Of a DNA stretch of 64,000 nucleotides, positions 43,965 to 55,685 are shown one piece after another. The notes beneath the pieces are model-generated. The model was not told the DNA's origin. It ran no database searches and saw nothing but the letters and a program-made list of their open reading frames with translations. A program made the translations under genes and the position numbers. The stretch lies in the NCBI GenBank assembly GCA_021234155.1, contig JAJEKV010000035.1:1-64000 (forward strand), written 5' to 3'. Each line of letters starts with the position of its first letter. Positions within the stretch are counted from its first letter, which is position 1. The DNA is from Isoetes taiwanensis. Lineage: Eukaryota > Streptophyta > Lycopodiopsida > Isoetales > Isoetaceae.

Positions 43965-45439
43965 TCACTGGGCACAGTTTAGATAAAGTTCTCTATTTTT
44001 ATTTTATTTTACTTTATTTTTTGAATCATTGCAGGTGGCATAGTTCATTCATGCAAAAGTTGATGTCAATGACAACAACCGCAACTTTATCTCTCTACTA
44101 ATCTGGCTTATAATTCCTTAAGGATTATGCTTGCCTTTGAAGATATTTATTGAGATTAGTGATAGTGCAAAAAATATCTATGAGTTCTTTTGTTATATTG
44201 ATTCAGACTTCCATTGATTAGCCACATGTTCTTGGTATTATGCCGAATCGACGACCATTAATATTTTGACAAAAAATTAGAAAGCCACTTCCTATGGTCT
44301 ATTGAACATATAGTGCCCATAAAATGAAGTCTTCATAAAAACCGGATCAAGGTCTATATGCCCTAGGTAAAAGAAAGAAAGCAAGCAAAAAATCGCTGAC
44401 AGTAGAGATGGAGAATGCGAACCTCCAGCCAAGGCAGCCTCAACAGAACCCTGCAATTTGCATCTAAGTATTGCCATGCTTGAATGATTTGGGCGACAGA
44501 AACTCACACCATGGTCCATGATGCCAGAAGCTTGGTTTGATCCAGATTCAGGAAGCATGATCGTCCATGCTCTGCACAATCCGCCCCTGCTTGCTCCACC
44601 GGCTCCACTCTGCACAATCTGTCCATGGTTCGCAAATAGAAAAACAACATGACATCTAATTTACACCCTAGAAATTTGCCTCTAAATAATTTGCAACATA
44701 TCTTACTGTTGACTTAATTTTTGGCACATCTCGGTCAACATAGAAGAATTGCACTCTAAAGGTCTAAAGGGAGAGAAAATGAAGGGCCCAGATTCATTTG
44801 TACTTGTTGTTAGAATTCAAGGGCCCATATCAAGTTTTATTAGTTGTTAAGCAAGAGGACAAATTTGCTTATGGCGGAGGAGAAGAAAAAACAAGAGGAT
44901 TGATGAGGTGTCAAAAAGAAGAGCTAAGATCATGCCAAGTGGGCGGCTGAGATTTATGAAAAAAATTATAAATATCTTGTGGGGACTTGTTCTCCTCCTC
45001 TTTGGCTTATGGAAGTCCCATGGAGATTGGGTAATGGCAGGCCCAGGGAAGGGTGGTGAGAGCCTCTTCCCCCATGGTGATAACCTGAGTAACACTCTCT
45101 TAGAGAGTTTCTTGTATTCATCTTCTTTGAATAAAAGTGGTCCACCTATCTTCCATAAAATTCTTATATTTTTTATTTTTCTTTTCCTCACTTTCTTTAC
45201 ATCTTTCCATCTTGCACACATAATCTCCATTTTGATTTTCAAGCTTTCTTTATACATTGTTTCGTGCCTTTGCGCATTCCATGTTTTATCTTCTACTTAG
45301 TTATCATAATCCTTTCTCACAAAATCTGCCACACAAATCGAATGATGGTGGGAGTCGGGAAACCCCATATCACTATGGTTCCGTTGCCGAGACATGAACA
45401 CGGGTTGCGTGAGTGAGAACATTTGTGCAAGAGTTGGCA
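43965..45439. other. Intergenic; possible LTR remnant
   Basis: No recognised gene. The stretch at about 44850-45160 includes GATAACCTGAGTAACACTCT and a TTGAATAAAAGTGG polyadenylation-like signal, reminiscent of a gypsy LTR. It is followed by the integrase relic at 45440, but I see no second copy to prove it. Confidence 0.35.
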
Positions 45440-45760
45440 TCCTATTCAAGCTTATATCTGATAGGGGTTCCCAATTCATGAACAAAGTCATAGCCACATT
45501 GCTATCTGCTCTCAAAGTGAAGCACACTAAGAGTCTATCCTCACGGAAATGGTCAAGCCGAGTCAACTAATAAGGTACTCAAGTCAATCCTCAAAAAAAC
45601 CATTAATATTTCAAAAAGGGATTGGCATATCAAGCTTCATGATGCTCCATGGGCTTATAGGACCACCATTAAGACATCTACCAAGCACACACCCTTTAGC
45701 TTTGTATATGGCATGAGTCTATTGTCCCAATTGAGCTTGATTGCCTTCCCTTAGATTGGC
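45440..45760 (+). pseudogene. Ty3/gypsy integrase fragment (Tat/Athila-like)
   Basis: The plus strand reads KLISDRGSQFMNKVIATLLS, the second catalytic Asp region of a gypsy integrase. After a frame break (the expected HPQTNGQ motif is damaged) it gives SKRDWHIKLHDAPWAYRTTI and TSTKHTPFSFVYGM, matching the WAYRT...TPF.LVYG block. Several stops are present and no flanking LTR pair was found. Confidence 0.75.
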
Positions 45761-46104
45761 ACATAGGATTAACTTGGAAATGGAGGATGCACTAAAGGAA
45801 AGATGTGTTGAGATTAATGTTTCACAGGTAGTTATAGTAGTAGAAATAGGCCCCACAATTTCATTGGGTATGAGGTAAAGTGGACTCTGCTGTGCCACCG
45901 CTGCTTGAGAATCATCTGCTACTTGAGAATCATTTGCCACTCCATCTGATCTATGTAGCATGCGGGCTGGTTCTTTTGGTGGCAGGTCCATATGAATTGG
46001 TAGATGTATCAAATGAGCAGGACAATCAAGAGATATACTGCCAAGCCCGCATGATTTTCAATGAGTTAAAAATTCAAATGCAGTATCATGGAGAGCAACA
46101 ATCA

Positions 46105-46280
46105 AGGTGTTTCTGCTTTAGAGTGTTTTAAACACTTGGAAGGTGGCATAAGGCCAAACAAATTCATATTTTCTATAGTCTTGAAAGCAAGTGGTAATAT
46201 TGGAGCTATAGGATAGGGACAACAAATTCATGAAAAAGTCATTATAACTGATCTTCAATCTGACTTTGCAGTATTTTGAT
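46105..46280 (+). pseudogene. PPR fragment
   Basis: One frame gives GVSALECFKHLEGGIRPNKF, IFSIVLKASGNIGAIG, a stop, and GQQIHEKVIITDLQSDFAV. This is one P/L unit and the start of the next in a PLS-type PPR. An in-frame TAG replaces a residue before GQQIH. Short isolated relic. Confidence 0.65.
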
Positions 46281-46289
46281 AATATGCAG

Positions 46290-47160
46290 CAGGAAGGTAT
46301 AGAGCAAAATAAAACCATATTCTCTAGTTTATTGTTAAACCATCCTCTCTATGTTTTTGGTGCAAATCAAACATTATGGGTGTTGCCCTTAATGTAAATA
46401 GATGGTTTCTGATGATGGAAGTGTCACTTAGACTTTTGTTTAAGGATGTTACCACTGTTTTTATTAACAAATGCTTCTAACATGGACGATCTAAAAGCTA
46501 GATATTAAGGAAATAAGTTAGAACTGTATTTGAGATGTTACTGTATAGTGTTGTTTTTTAGGAAGTGACCTCCTTAGAAGACAGAAAGACACAGAAAATG
46601 TGATACTAACTTTCATGGGTAACAGGTCCGACACAAAAGTTGCTTGTGTCCATAAATAAGCAGGAAGACGTAATTTAAAACAACCATCAGCTTAGGTCAT
46701 GTTGGATTGCATTAAAGTACAACTAGCTCATTCTTCTGCTCAACAATCTGTGCTTCTGAAGGGACCGCATGCAAAGATTTCTATGACATTAGCATCATAA
46801 TTTGCTGATCAAGTAAAGGCTTTCTTTTATCTATGCTTTCTTAACAGGGCACATAGTACGGTCGGACCAAAGGTTTTCTTTTATCTATGCTGTCTTAAAA
46901 TGGCGTACAGTATGGTCGAACTAGAGCTATTGTGATGGTCCTTCGCGCAACACTTGTTGTTACTGAAATACTTAACACAATGTTTAAGATTCCATGGGTG
47001 CAGAACCTACACATCGTCCCCAAGTCCAAATAATATGTTGCGGTCCCCTAAGCTACGGGTCTCTAGCTCAGGGGAATAACGTTCACCTAGAAGCAACTCG
47101 ACGCGACCAGCATCGAGTCTGCACTAGTGAGCTTCATCAGTGCCCACTCACTAGTGTTGA
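46290..47160. other. Intergenic, no recognised gene
   Basis: Nothing recognisable apart from a short duplication, GGTTTTCTTTTATCTATGCT, at about 46872 with a near copy at about 46818. Confidence 0.5.
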
Positions 47161-48850
47161 GTGTTTAACAATCGTCATCAGGCTCGGTGGCGTACACAGA
47201 TGCTATTCTGCTTTAATTTCATCATCAAGTTTTGGCCTAGCACGCTTCAAGGGAAACCAGATGCTCTTTCTCGCAGATCTTATTTCGAACCTAAGGCGGG
47301 GGAGCCAGCATTTGATCAGCAATCACAGGTTATTCTAGGACCTGATCGTTTACAGCTCGCCATCACATTGTTCGAGAGGCCTCATGATACATCCTTGTTG
47401 GAGTCTATTCGAGCATCTCTTCTTTCTGATCCATTGGCGCAGAACATAATATCACAGCTTGGCTCAGCATCATCTACCCGACAAATGAGGTTGGACTATG
47501 ATCATTTTGAGGTTCGAGATGGGCTTCTGTTTCATAATGGATTCTTGTATATTCCGGATGGTGCCCCTCGACTTCAAGTTCTGCAGTCCTGTCATGATTC
47601 TCCTCTCGCCGGCCATTTTGGCATTGCCAAGACTCTGGAACTTGCTCGAGATTATTGGTGGCCAGGTCTCCGCCGCACTATTGAGACTTTTGTACGCTCA
47701 TGTGATATTTGCCATCGTGTAAAAGTTCCCAAGCACCACCCACATGGCCTGCTTCAGCCTTTACCAGTTCCAGCCGGTCCTTGGAAGAGTATTTTGGTGG
47801 ATTTTATTGTCGAGCTTCCATCCTCCTAGGGCCATGACGCCATCCTTGTTGTTGTTGATCGTTTTTCCAAGATGGCACATTTCATTCCTTGCAGCACTTC
47901 TATCTCCAGTGAAGCCACAACGGTTCTCTTGCTTCGAGAGGTGGTTCGACTCCATGGCTTAAAAGATAACATTGTCAGTGACCGCGGCCCTCAGTTTTTG
48001 CTAGATTTTGGAAGCGTCTATCGCAACTCTTGCATGTGGAATGTTCGCTCTCTTCTGGAGATCACCCAGAGACCAATGGGCAGGTGGAGCGCACTAATCA
48101 AACAACTTGAGCAGTATTTGCGATGCTTCATCAATTATCAGTAGGATGACTGGGTTGATTGGCTATCGCTGGTAGAATTTGCTTACAATAATTCTGTCCA
48201 TGCCTCCACAGGCCAGACTCCGTTCTTTATTAATTTCGGCATGCATCCCCGGTGGTCTTTCATTGCTCCTGGATATGCCTCAGTCAATTCCAGTGCCGAG
48301 GACAGGCTCGAGAAGCTCCGTATGCTCCAAGATGATCTTCAGCACCATCTCCTCCAGGCCCAAGCACGTTATCGTTATCATGCAGATCAGCACTGTTAAG
48401 ACGCTCCTCATTTTGCAGTTGGTGATCTTGTTTGACTCTTGCGTCGGGATTTGCCGACAGCTCGCCCTTGTAACAAGCTCAACTACCGGCGCTTAGGTCC
48501 CTATCGGATCATTGAACGAGTTGGTGATGCTGCTTTCTGTCTTGAGCTTCCGCCATCAGTTCGGCTTCATCCAGTGTTCCATGTGTCTTTGTTGGAACCC
48601 TATATGGCAAATCCATTTCCAGATCGAGTACCTCCACCTCCACCAGTCGAGATTGATGATCATGAGGAGTTCGAGGTTCAAGAGATTCTGGACTCCAAGT
48701 TTCTTCGTTGACGATTGTATTACTTTGTCGATTGGGAAGGTTACTCGCCAAGTGATAAACTTGAGAGCCTGCCGAGAATCTGACTAATACAAGCCAAGTT
48801 TGAGTACTCCGATCCCAGCTTCGAGGACTCGTCGCCGTCGTAGGAGGAGG
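47161..48850 (+). pseudogene. Ty3/gypsy chromovirus pol 3' part (RNase H end, integrase, chromodomain)
   Basis: It starts with LQGKPDALSRRSY, the RNase H/integrase linker. It continues with the integrase zinc region (H-x-H as CHDSPLAGHFGIAKT, then SCDICHRVK). Next is WKSILVDFIVELP, an in-frame TAG at 47827, DAILVVVDRFSKMAHF, NIVSDRGPQF, and after frameshifts FAYNNSVHASTGQTPF. It ends with LHPVFHVSLLEPY, EVQEILDSKF, a stop, and YYFVDWEGYSPSDK, a chromodomain. Chromoviruses use that domain for targeting to chromatin. The 5' portion (gag, protease, RT) and 5' LTR are absent, and at least four stops or shifts are present. Confidence 0.88.
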
Positions 48851-48856
48851 ATGGTG

Positions 48857-49336
48857 TGATGACCATACGGATATTTGTATCATACGAACATTATACTCGT
48901 ATGTACAAAAGATGGTCGTCACATGGATGCAAAAGGGTAGTTGCACAAGATAGGGTTTGAACTTGGAACCTTCCAATTTCAAATCACACACCCTTGTCAA
49001 GTGCGCTACCAATATTTGTTGAAGATAATCCTTCACGTCTTTCTCATATGTGGGACTATCTCCAGGAGGTTCTAGAATATTCTAGAATTAAATGCATGCG
49101 TGACACTTGGCGCAATCTCATCCATTGGAGTGGCGTGGGCCTAGATATATAAGGAGGCATATCCTTCTTGTCTTGAGCCTTCTAGGCATCTGTCTCGTGT
49201 TCCTGCTTGCCTTCGGCCAGTGTACTCTTGATTCATGTTCATATATCAGATTCTTTGCCGATCTTTGCATATTTCTTCCGTATTTCTTGCGTATTTTCCG
49301 CGTATTTTCCTTGTTCTCGCGTAGGTTCATGACAGC
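48857..49336 (+). repeat. Probable 3' LTR of the chromovirus relic
   Basis: A purine-rich tract (AGGAGGAGGATGGTG) ends at 48856 and is followed by TGATGACC. Within the next 480 bp there is ATATATAAGGAGGC (about 49146), a promoter-like TATA box. No partner LTR is in the window, so the right border (around CATGACA near 49336) is a guess. Confidence 0.45.
48945..49012 (-). ncRNA. tRNA-like sequence (possible SINE head)
   Basis: On the minus strand, TGGTAGCGCACTTGAC resembles a pol III A box (TRGYNNA-type). About 40 nt further, GGTTCCAAGTTCAAACCC contains a B-box-like GTTCAAACC. Spacing is compatible with a tRNA or tRNA-derived SINE promoter. The acceptor stem does not close convincingly, so it is not annotated as a tRNA gene. 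Confidence 0.3.
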
Positions 49337-49399
49337 CTCCACTGCTTGGGAGTGATATTCTTTGTGGTCTGTACTGGTTTTTTGAGAACCCTTCGCCAG

Positions 49400-51059
49400 A
49401 AGGTCCTGAAGTGACGTTCCAAGAGGTAAAACATTTCCCTTTGGTGCTTCTTCCCGGAGAGTTGTGGGTAGACCAAGGTGCAATCTAGGCTAGCAACATG
49501 ATAACATCTTGTCAAAAATATCTAATAGCAATGCAATACCTAGATAGTCAAAACTAAGATTGAAATCGATATTACGAAAGGTCATAATGGGCTACAATTC
49601 CAAACGAATAACTAAAGATAACTTAATTTGATCTTGCAACATCAACTAGAATGACATGCAAAAGAATAATTCAACATTAACTTTGCAAATAAGCATTCTA
49701 ACCTTATTATTATAATTTCGTATACAAATAAAAATAACTTCACAAATTATCAATTGTGACATGCAAAAAGATAATTTGAATCTTATTCCAACACGAGTTT
49801 GAACTTTTGACCTCTAGTTTATTCTAGTTTATAAGTAAAGCATATTGGATTAGTTTATAAGTAAGCATCTTATCCAATACGCTAAAGCTTCATATATAAT
49901 ATTAAATAAGTTTATCTCTCTAATAGCCATCTCTTCTTTTATTTCTAACTCCTTTAAAAGGCTGACTTGGCATCACCCGATTGGGTGGACCACCAAGAAC
50001 CATCGTGGTTCTGTTTGGCGCAGAGGCAGCAGCTGATGGCCCGCCCTGCTCATTGTTATGATTCCTAAAGGCATCCAAATAGCTTGAGACTAGGTCGATT
50101 GTTTAATTTGGCCCTTTAGCTCTCAGAGGAGCCTATCACTTCAAGATTTGGAGCTGCTTCCTGGAATCACAGTTTTCCAAGCTAGGGCTTTGTTTTTCTT
50201 CTTTTATCTTGGATTTTAGCATCATCCTGAGTCAGGACCCTGAATCAGGAGCAGAATCATGCTGCCGAATCAAAAACTAAATTGAGATATGATTGACAGA
50301 CTCAAGGACGGTAGAATCATGGCTGTTGTAATAGAAATGAGATGACATCGGACAGGGATGCCGCTTTTGGTATCCATGAGCAGGTAATTTTAAGCAAACG
50401 GCAAGCAGATAGGGTGTCTGGTTCGTTTGCTGAATTGTCTGCAAGCATGCACTGGGGAGCCAATTAATCTGTGTGTTGGCAGATATGGAATTCTATTGTT
50501 TTTAATAGATGGTGCTTGATTTATATAAACAGATTATGAGACTTGATTAGATTCCTTATTGCTAATGAACTACCTACCTCAATCGCTTCTTCTAATTCTT
50601 GTTCTAATTTTTAATCCTTCACTTCCTTTCCCACTCTATTAGTTCGTCCCCCCTCTTCCTTCCTTTCTACGCTTCTGCTCTCTAACTGATTGCATTTTGT
50701 CTTCTCTTTGCCATGTCATCCAATTTTGGCATGTCACATATATCTCTCTTTCTTATATTTTAGGGAAAAACATAAGGGTATTTCAGAGTTTTTCCCTATA
50801 TTTTTTAATGAAACTAGGTACAAATTTTAACAGCTATAGACATTTACAAAGAATGCACGATTAGTTCCTACCAGCATCCACATGGACTTGGTTACTCTGT
50901 ATATGTTCAAGAATGTCCCAAATAAGAGGCTATGGTAACGTGCATACTAGACTAAGGGACTGCCTTTAAACATTCCGCTCAATCAGGTGCCAAAGTGTTT
51001 CTATTCCGCGCCTTTACACTAAAACGGAGTTCATATCTGCAACTATCGTATTCTTTTTT
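49400..51059. other. Intergenic, no recognised gene
   Basis: AT-rich, with no coding motif seen. Only short direct repeats such as AGTTTATAAGTAA (about 49827-49863) were noticed. Confidence 0.5.
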
Positions 51060-51535
51060 GTCAGATCAGATGATTTTAAGAGCGCTTTGGGTTGTTGCAG
51101 ATGAATCTATAATCAGGTTTGCTCTAGAATATTTTGAAGAAATGCAACAGAGAAGGCCAAACAAGCTCATTCTTATGAATATTCTAAAAGCATGTGGTAC
51201 CACTGCTGTAGTGGGGCATCGTCTATGCATCCATGGACAGATGATTGATTATGAAATTGAATCTGTTGTTTTAAGAAGTGCACTCGTTGAGATGTACGGC
51301 AAATGTGAAGGCTTAGAGGACGCACAAAAGATTTTGACAGATTGCCTTATTGGGACGCGCTATTGTGGTTGATGATTGTCAGTTATATCCACCATGATGG
51401 CAGTATTCTTGCATTAGATTGTTTCTGGCAGATGCAAGGAGAACGAATGAAGCCAAATAAGTTCATATTGATGAATGTGATGAAAGCATGTGGGAGCATG
51501 GAGACTTTAAACAAAAGGGTGCTACATTCATGAGC
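51060..51535 (+). pseudogene. PPR fragment
   Basis: The first block (to about 51345) gives ALEYFEEMQQRRPNKLILMN, ILKACGTTAVVGH and RSALVEMYGKCEGLEDAQKI. A frameshift leads to SILALDCFWQMQGERMKPNK and NVMKACGSMETLNK. These are consecutive PLS-type PPR units. The frame breaks at about 51345 and again at about 51535. Similar in style to the PPR relics at 4.6 and 46.1 kb, but not the same gene by eye. Confidence 0.75.
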
Positions 51536-52772
51536 AGATTTAATTGAAAATGATTCGTGAAAATTATTGTTTTACCTCGATTCTTTGCAGTGACACAAGC
51601 ACCTTGTGGTTGCTACAAAGCTTGCTTCTGTTGATTCAAAGCTTTTGGTATGCAGGATTTTTTTTAGCAAAAGCCATTGTTAGAAGGCTTAGCTTTACGG
51701 ATTGCTGAACTCATTAGCAAATCTGAGTAGTTCCCTTGAATGATCATTATTACATTCAACAAGAAAAGCTTTTGCTGGTTACAATTGTTTAGATGGCACT
51801 GTTGTCCAATATTTTCCCTTTTATGCGGTTAATCAGTGGTTTATGTGGCTGTGGTGCAGAAATATAAAAATACACAAACACATGCACGATTAATCTTGTG
51901 TCTAGAAGGTAGCCCTGTGGGCCTCAAACTATGTGAAATCCAGGTAGTTAAGCCTATCTTTATTTCTAAATTATGAATTAAGCTCTAGATTTGTGCATTA
52001 GGCTACATTGTGCTTTGCTTTTCGATCCTCTTTTCTTGTTGAGTTTTTCAAGTTATGCATGCGCTTTTATGTGACAACCTTTGAAGCAAATGTTGATATA
52101 CTTTTCTTTCTAACTATCTAGATATTAGTCAGGCCAGCATAAGCAGCTTTGATGATACAAAGTGCCTAATTAATTTCTCTTACTATCTGGATATATGTCG
52201 GTCAGCATATGAGATTTATAGACCATATGAGCATATGCGGTTGAAGCATTGCATATAAATCTGTTTATTACAATACAAGTGAAAGCCTGCAAGACATGAG
52301 ATATTATAATTAGCTAATGATCTGGCAACATGAGTTGATTAGTGTCGTACTTGCACAATCCAAGACACAAATTTTGCAGCATGTTTTCCACAGGACGCCC
52401 ACAGGACTCTGGCTTTCGTAGAGTCCACAAGACTCTCACGACTCTGCCTTTTGCTACCCTTGAGGATCACGTTGAGGCATTTCTTTTTTATTCTTTTCTA
52501 AATGGGACATGCATGCATTTGCAGGTATCAATACAGGCGGATGCTGATGCTCACACGACTCTCTTTGGTTGGAGAAAGCAAAGGTTATTTTATTGTCAGG
52601 ATTTTTGCGGCGGATTCCTCCAGCTTGATTTGTCCACAGGTTTCAAAGAGACTGAGATCGATGTACCATGTTTTGGATGCCAGAGATGTTTTGGAGGCAT
52701 ATGCTTGATGTTTTGGAGGCATATGCTTTCTGGCTGGTTGCATAGATATTTCCAACCATATAGTTCAATTTG
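51536..52772. other. Intergenic, no recognised gene
   Basis: No coding match. The 149-codon frame at 52342-52791 shows no family motif and runs into the LTR. A 23-bp tandem duplication (TGTTTTGGAGGCATATGCTT and near copy) lies at about 52688-52730. Confidence 0.5.
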
Positions 52773-53019
52773 TGAAAATAAGAGAGCTTGATATTGAAAA
52801 GTAGTAGCAAAAATAACAAAGCATAAAGAAATAAGAGCCATCCCAGAACCAAGGAAGCGGCAAAGTGGCAACCAAGATATCCTGAGGTGTCCTCTTATCC
52901 TGAAGGCATGCCAAATTTGGCTGCTGAACTTTAGGGCTCTGGAACACTAATAGGCAGATAACGTCACAGACTATTTTTGTTACGTCTTTTTGTTATAACC
53001 TTTACAGCATGTTCCAACA
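52773..53019 (-). repeat. Copia element 2, 3' LTR
   Basis: 247 bp with ends TGAAAATAAG...GTTCCAACA on the plus strand. The first ten bases equal the surviving stub of the other LTR at 61030-61039. Confidence 0.75.
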
Positions 53020-53184
53020 CTCCCCCTCAAATCAGACTTAACAAAACAAATCTAACAACTATCAATGACAGAACATGAAACTGCTCCCCCTCAAATGAAA
53101 GAGCAATATGTTTACCCTGCAACAAGAAAACTGAAACTGAATGAAATTGAACTGCTCCTCTTCATGAAATTATTTCTTGCATGA

Positions 53185-54811
53185 TTATGCGGTGGTCATG
53201 CCTAGTTCTGCAATGCACCTGCAGAAAGGTTTTTGTCCCAAAGGCTTAGTAAACATATCAGCGGTCATTTTATCTGTGCTGAGATATTCCACAACAATCT
53301 TTCCTTCTGTAATCTTTTCCCTTGTGAAATGGTGCTGAACCTGTATGTGTTTAGCCTTGGAAAAGTTAGTAGGATTCTTTGCAAGTGACAGAGCTGCTTT
53401 ATTGTCATTGAATATGACTGTGGCTTGTGTTTGAGTGGCATTGAGCTCCTTAAGAATCCTTTGAAGCCATATAGCTTCCTTAGTTGCTGATGCTAGTGCA
53501 ATATATTCTGATTCACAGCTGGACACGGCGGTTGACTTTTGTTTTTTGCTGGACCATGACATCAAGCTCCCCTTGCAAAGACAAAGCAAAATCCACTTCA
53601 AGATTTTAAATTCGTATGATCCCCCCTGCATGATGATCGATCAGCATACCCTTCAAGTATGAGGGAACTCTCTGCATGAAATGTGATCCCAAGACTCTGT
53701 GTGCCTTGAAGGTATTGAAGCAAACGTTTCAACCGCTTATCACTGCTTGTGAAATATCGAGTCTTGTACAAACCATGAAGTGCATCAATGAGCCCACTAT
53801 GCTTCTATAGCCAATGGCTTGTATTTCATAATTTATGCCTTTTAAAGAGTTCACACATTGAATGGTAGCAGGGGTTGTAACAGACTTACTTGAGTCCATA
53901 TTACATTTGTAGAGTAGGGACTGTATAGCTTTGGTTTGATGCAACGTGATGCTACAAGTGGCTAGATCCCTGCATACCTGTATTCCAAGAAAGTACCTTA
54001 GTGTCCCAAGGTCTGTCATGTGAAAGCGTTGATTGAGAGCAGCTTTGGTGTCCTGCATCAATGTCTTACAGTTGCTGGCCAGGATCAGATCATCCACGTA
54101 AAGAACTATAAGCAACATTTTAGATCCATCAAACTTAAAGTATATGTTCCAGTCTGCTTGACTGCGAGAAAAGCCCATTTGAGTAAAGAATTGATGAATC
54201 GTGTGGTACCACTATCGTGATGATTGCCTGAGTCCATAAATGGCTCTTTTAAGCTTGTACACTAACTGTTCTTGTCCCTTTTAAACAAACCCTGTTGCTG
54301 GCTTCATGTAGACTTCTTCCTTAAGTTTGCCATTAAGGAAGGCAGTCTTGACATCCATTTGTTGTAAGTCTAGGCCACGGGCTACAGCTAAGGCGATGAC
54401 CAATCTAACAGAGGTGAGGCGTGCAACCGGAGCAAAAGTTTCGTGAAAGTCTATGCCTGGCACTTGTGAGTATCCTTTGGCTACCAAGCGTGCCTTGAAT
54501 CTATCAATGTTCCCTTGTTCATCATATTTTACCTTGTAAACCCATTTGCAAGCGACAGCCTTTCTATTAGCAGGAAGATGGCACAAGTCCCAAGTATCAT
54601 TGTCCAATAAGGACTGGTATTCTTCAGTCATGGCATTGTGCCATTCTTTATGATGCATGCTGGCCATTGCCTCTCGAAAGTGGGCAGGCTCATCTACGGG
54701 TGCATTACTATGAAAAGCAATGTAAGAGGCAGTTTTACCTGATCGAGCTTCGATATAAGCTTGCATTCGATCTGTGATCTGCCTGCTCCTTGTGGACCCC
54801 CTTAATGGCAC
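53185..54811 (-). pseudogene. Copia element 2 pol, 3' part: reverse transcriptase and RNase H
   Basis: Minus-strand blocks are 54811-54281 (WHNAMTEEYQSLLDNDTW, DVKTAFLNGKLKEEVYM), 54178-53729 (RT active site LYVDDLILAS) and 53631-53185 (RNase H, SWSSKKQKSTAVSSCESEYI and TADMFTKPLG). Stops or frameshifts separate the blocks, near 54280 and 53640. This is the standard copia C-terminal half, and its N-terminal continuation is at 58211-60845 across the nested element. Inactive. Confidence 0.9.
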
Positions 54812-54827
54812 AGCAGAGAGCTCCTCT

Positions 54828-55648
54828 GATATGGGGCATGCTAGGGGGAGTGGTCCAGAAGAAAAAAATTAAGGCAATGGGGAATTAAAAACCAATGGTT
54901 CAAGATACCATGGGAAAAAGGGAGCAAGGTATTTTACAAGACCATTAAAATAAAAGGAAAGAGAGATATTTTCAAAGGAAAGGGAAATATCTTAAGGCAA
55001 ATAACAGAAATAGAATTCATGCAAGCAAATTAAGCCGACACAAAAAAGGACGGATCGGGAGGTGATGGAAAGCACAAAAGCAGCACCTTTTTCTCCGACA
55101 AAAAGGTCCGATTGGGTTATAACAGAGGAGAACGGCCAGTTTTATGAAGACAGCGGAATCTCAGACTTTGCTTCCGGCTTCTGCAAAAATTCGGCACTCT
55201 GATAATTCCTGTTTTGATTCCGGCAGCAAAAACTTGGGTTTTGATTGCTATTGTTTAAGTCTGACCTGCATCTCTCTGGTTTAGCCGAAGATCTTGTAAG
55301 TGGGGCTTCTGGATCTGCAGTGACTTCTGGCTTTCTGGATAAGTCTGAGATTTAGTCCAGTTCTATTCCTTGATGGTTGGATTGAGCCCATCTAAGCCAA
55401 TACTACTGTAAATTGGACTGATCATAAGCTGAAGGGAAAATAGGCTGTGATCAATTCCTTTCACTCAAATTCCCTTGGAAATTGCCTTAGTTCTTTTCTG
55501 GATCCGGTTGGGTGGAAACTGGATGCCCAATCCATTGGTTGTGGAAACCAAGCTATTTGTACTTATCAACAGATTGTTTTTTCTTTGTTTTGCCTATACA
55601 ATTGGTGTTCAAAGTAATTACGTCTTTAAGTCCCCTTAAAGCGTATCA
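54828..55648 (+). repeat. TR-GAG-like element, 5' LTR
   Basis: 821 bp, TG...CA. It matches 57388-58210 with only scattered substitutions and small indels. Confidence 0.95.
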
Positions 55649-55650
55649 AG

Positions 55651-55662
55651 TGGTATCAGAGC
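55651..55662 (+). promoter_or_regulatory. Primer-binding site of the TR-GAG-like element
   Basis: TGGTATCAGAGC, complementary to the 3' end of initiator-Met tRNA, two bases after the LTR. Confidence 0.9.
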
Positions 55663-55685
55663 TTATCGATCCTCAGATCTGATCA

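Noticed and set aside
44908-45300. 130-codon ORF with two hydrophobic segments
   Set aside because: Sequence looks like LTR or untranslated DNA (T-rich runs, polyadenylation-like motif); no start context or homologous motif supports a membrane protein.
52342-52791. 149-codon plus-strand ORF
   Set aside because: It extends into the copia 3' LTR at 52773 and includes a short tandem duplication; no recognisable domain.
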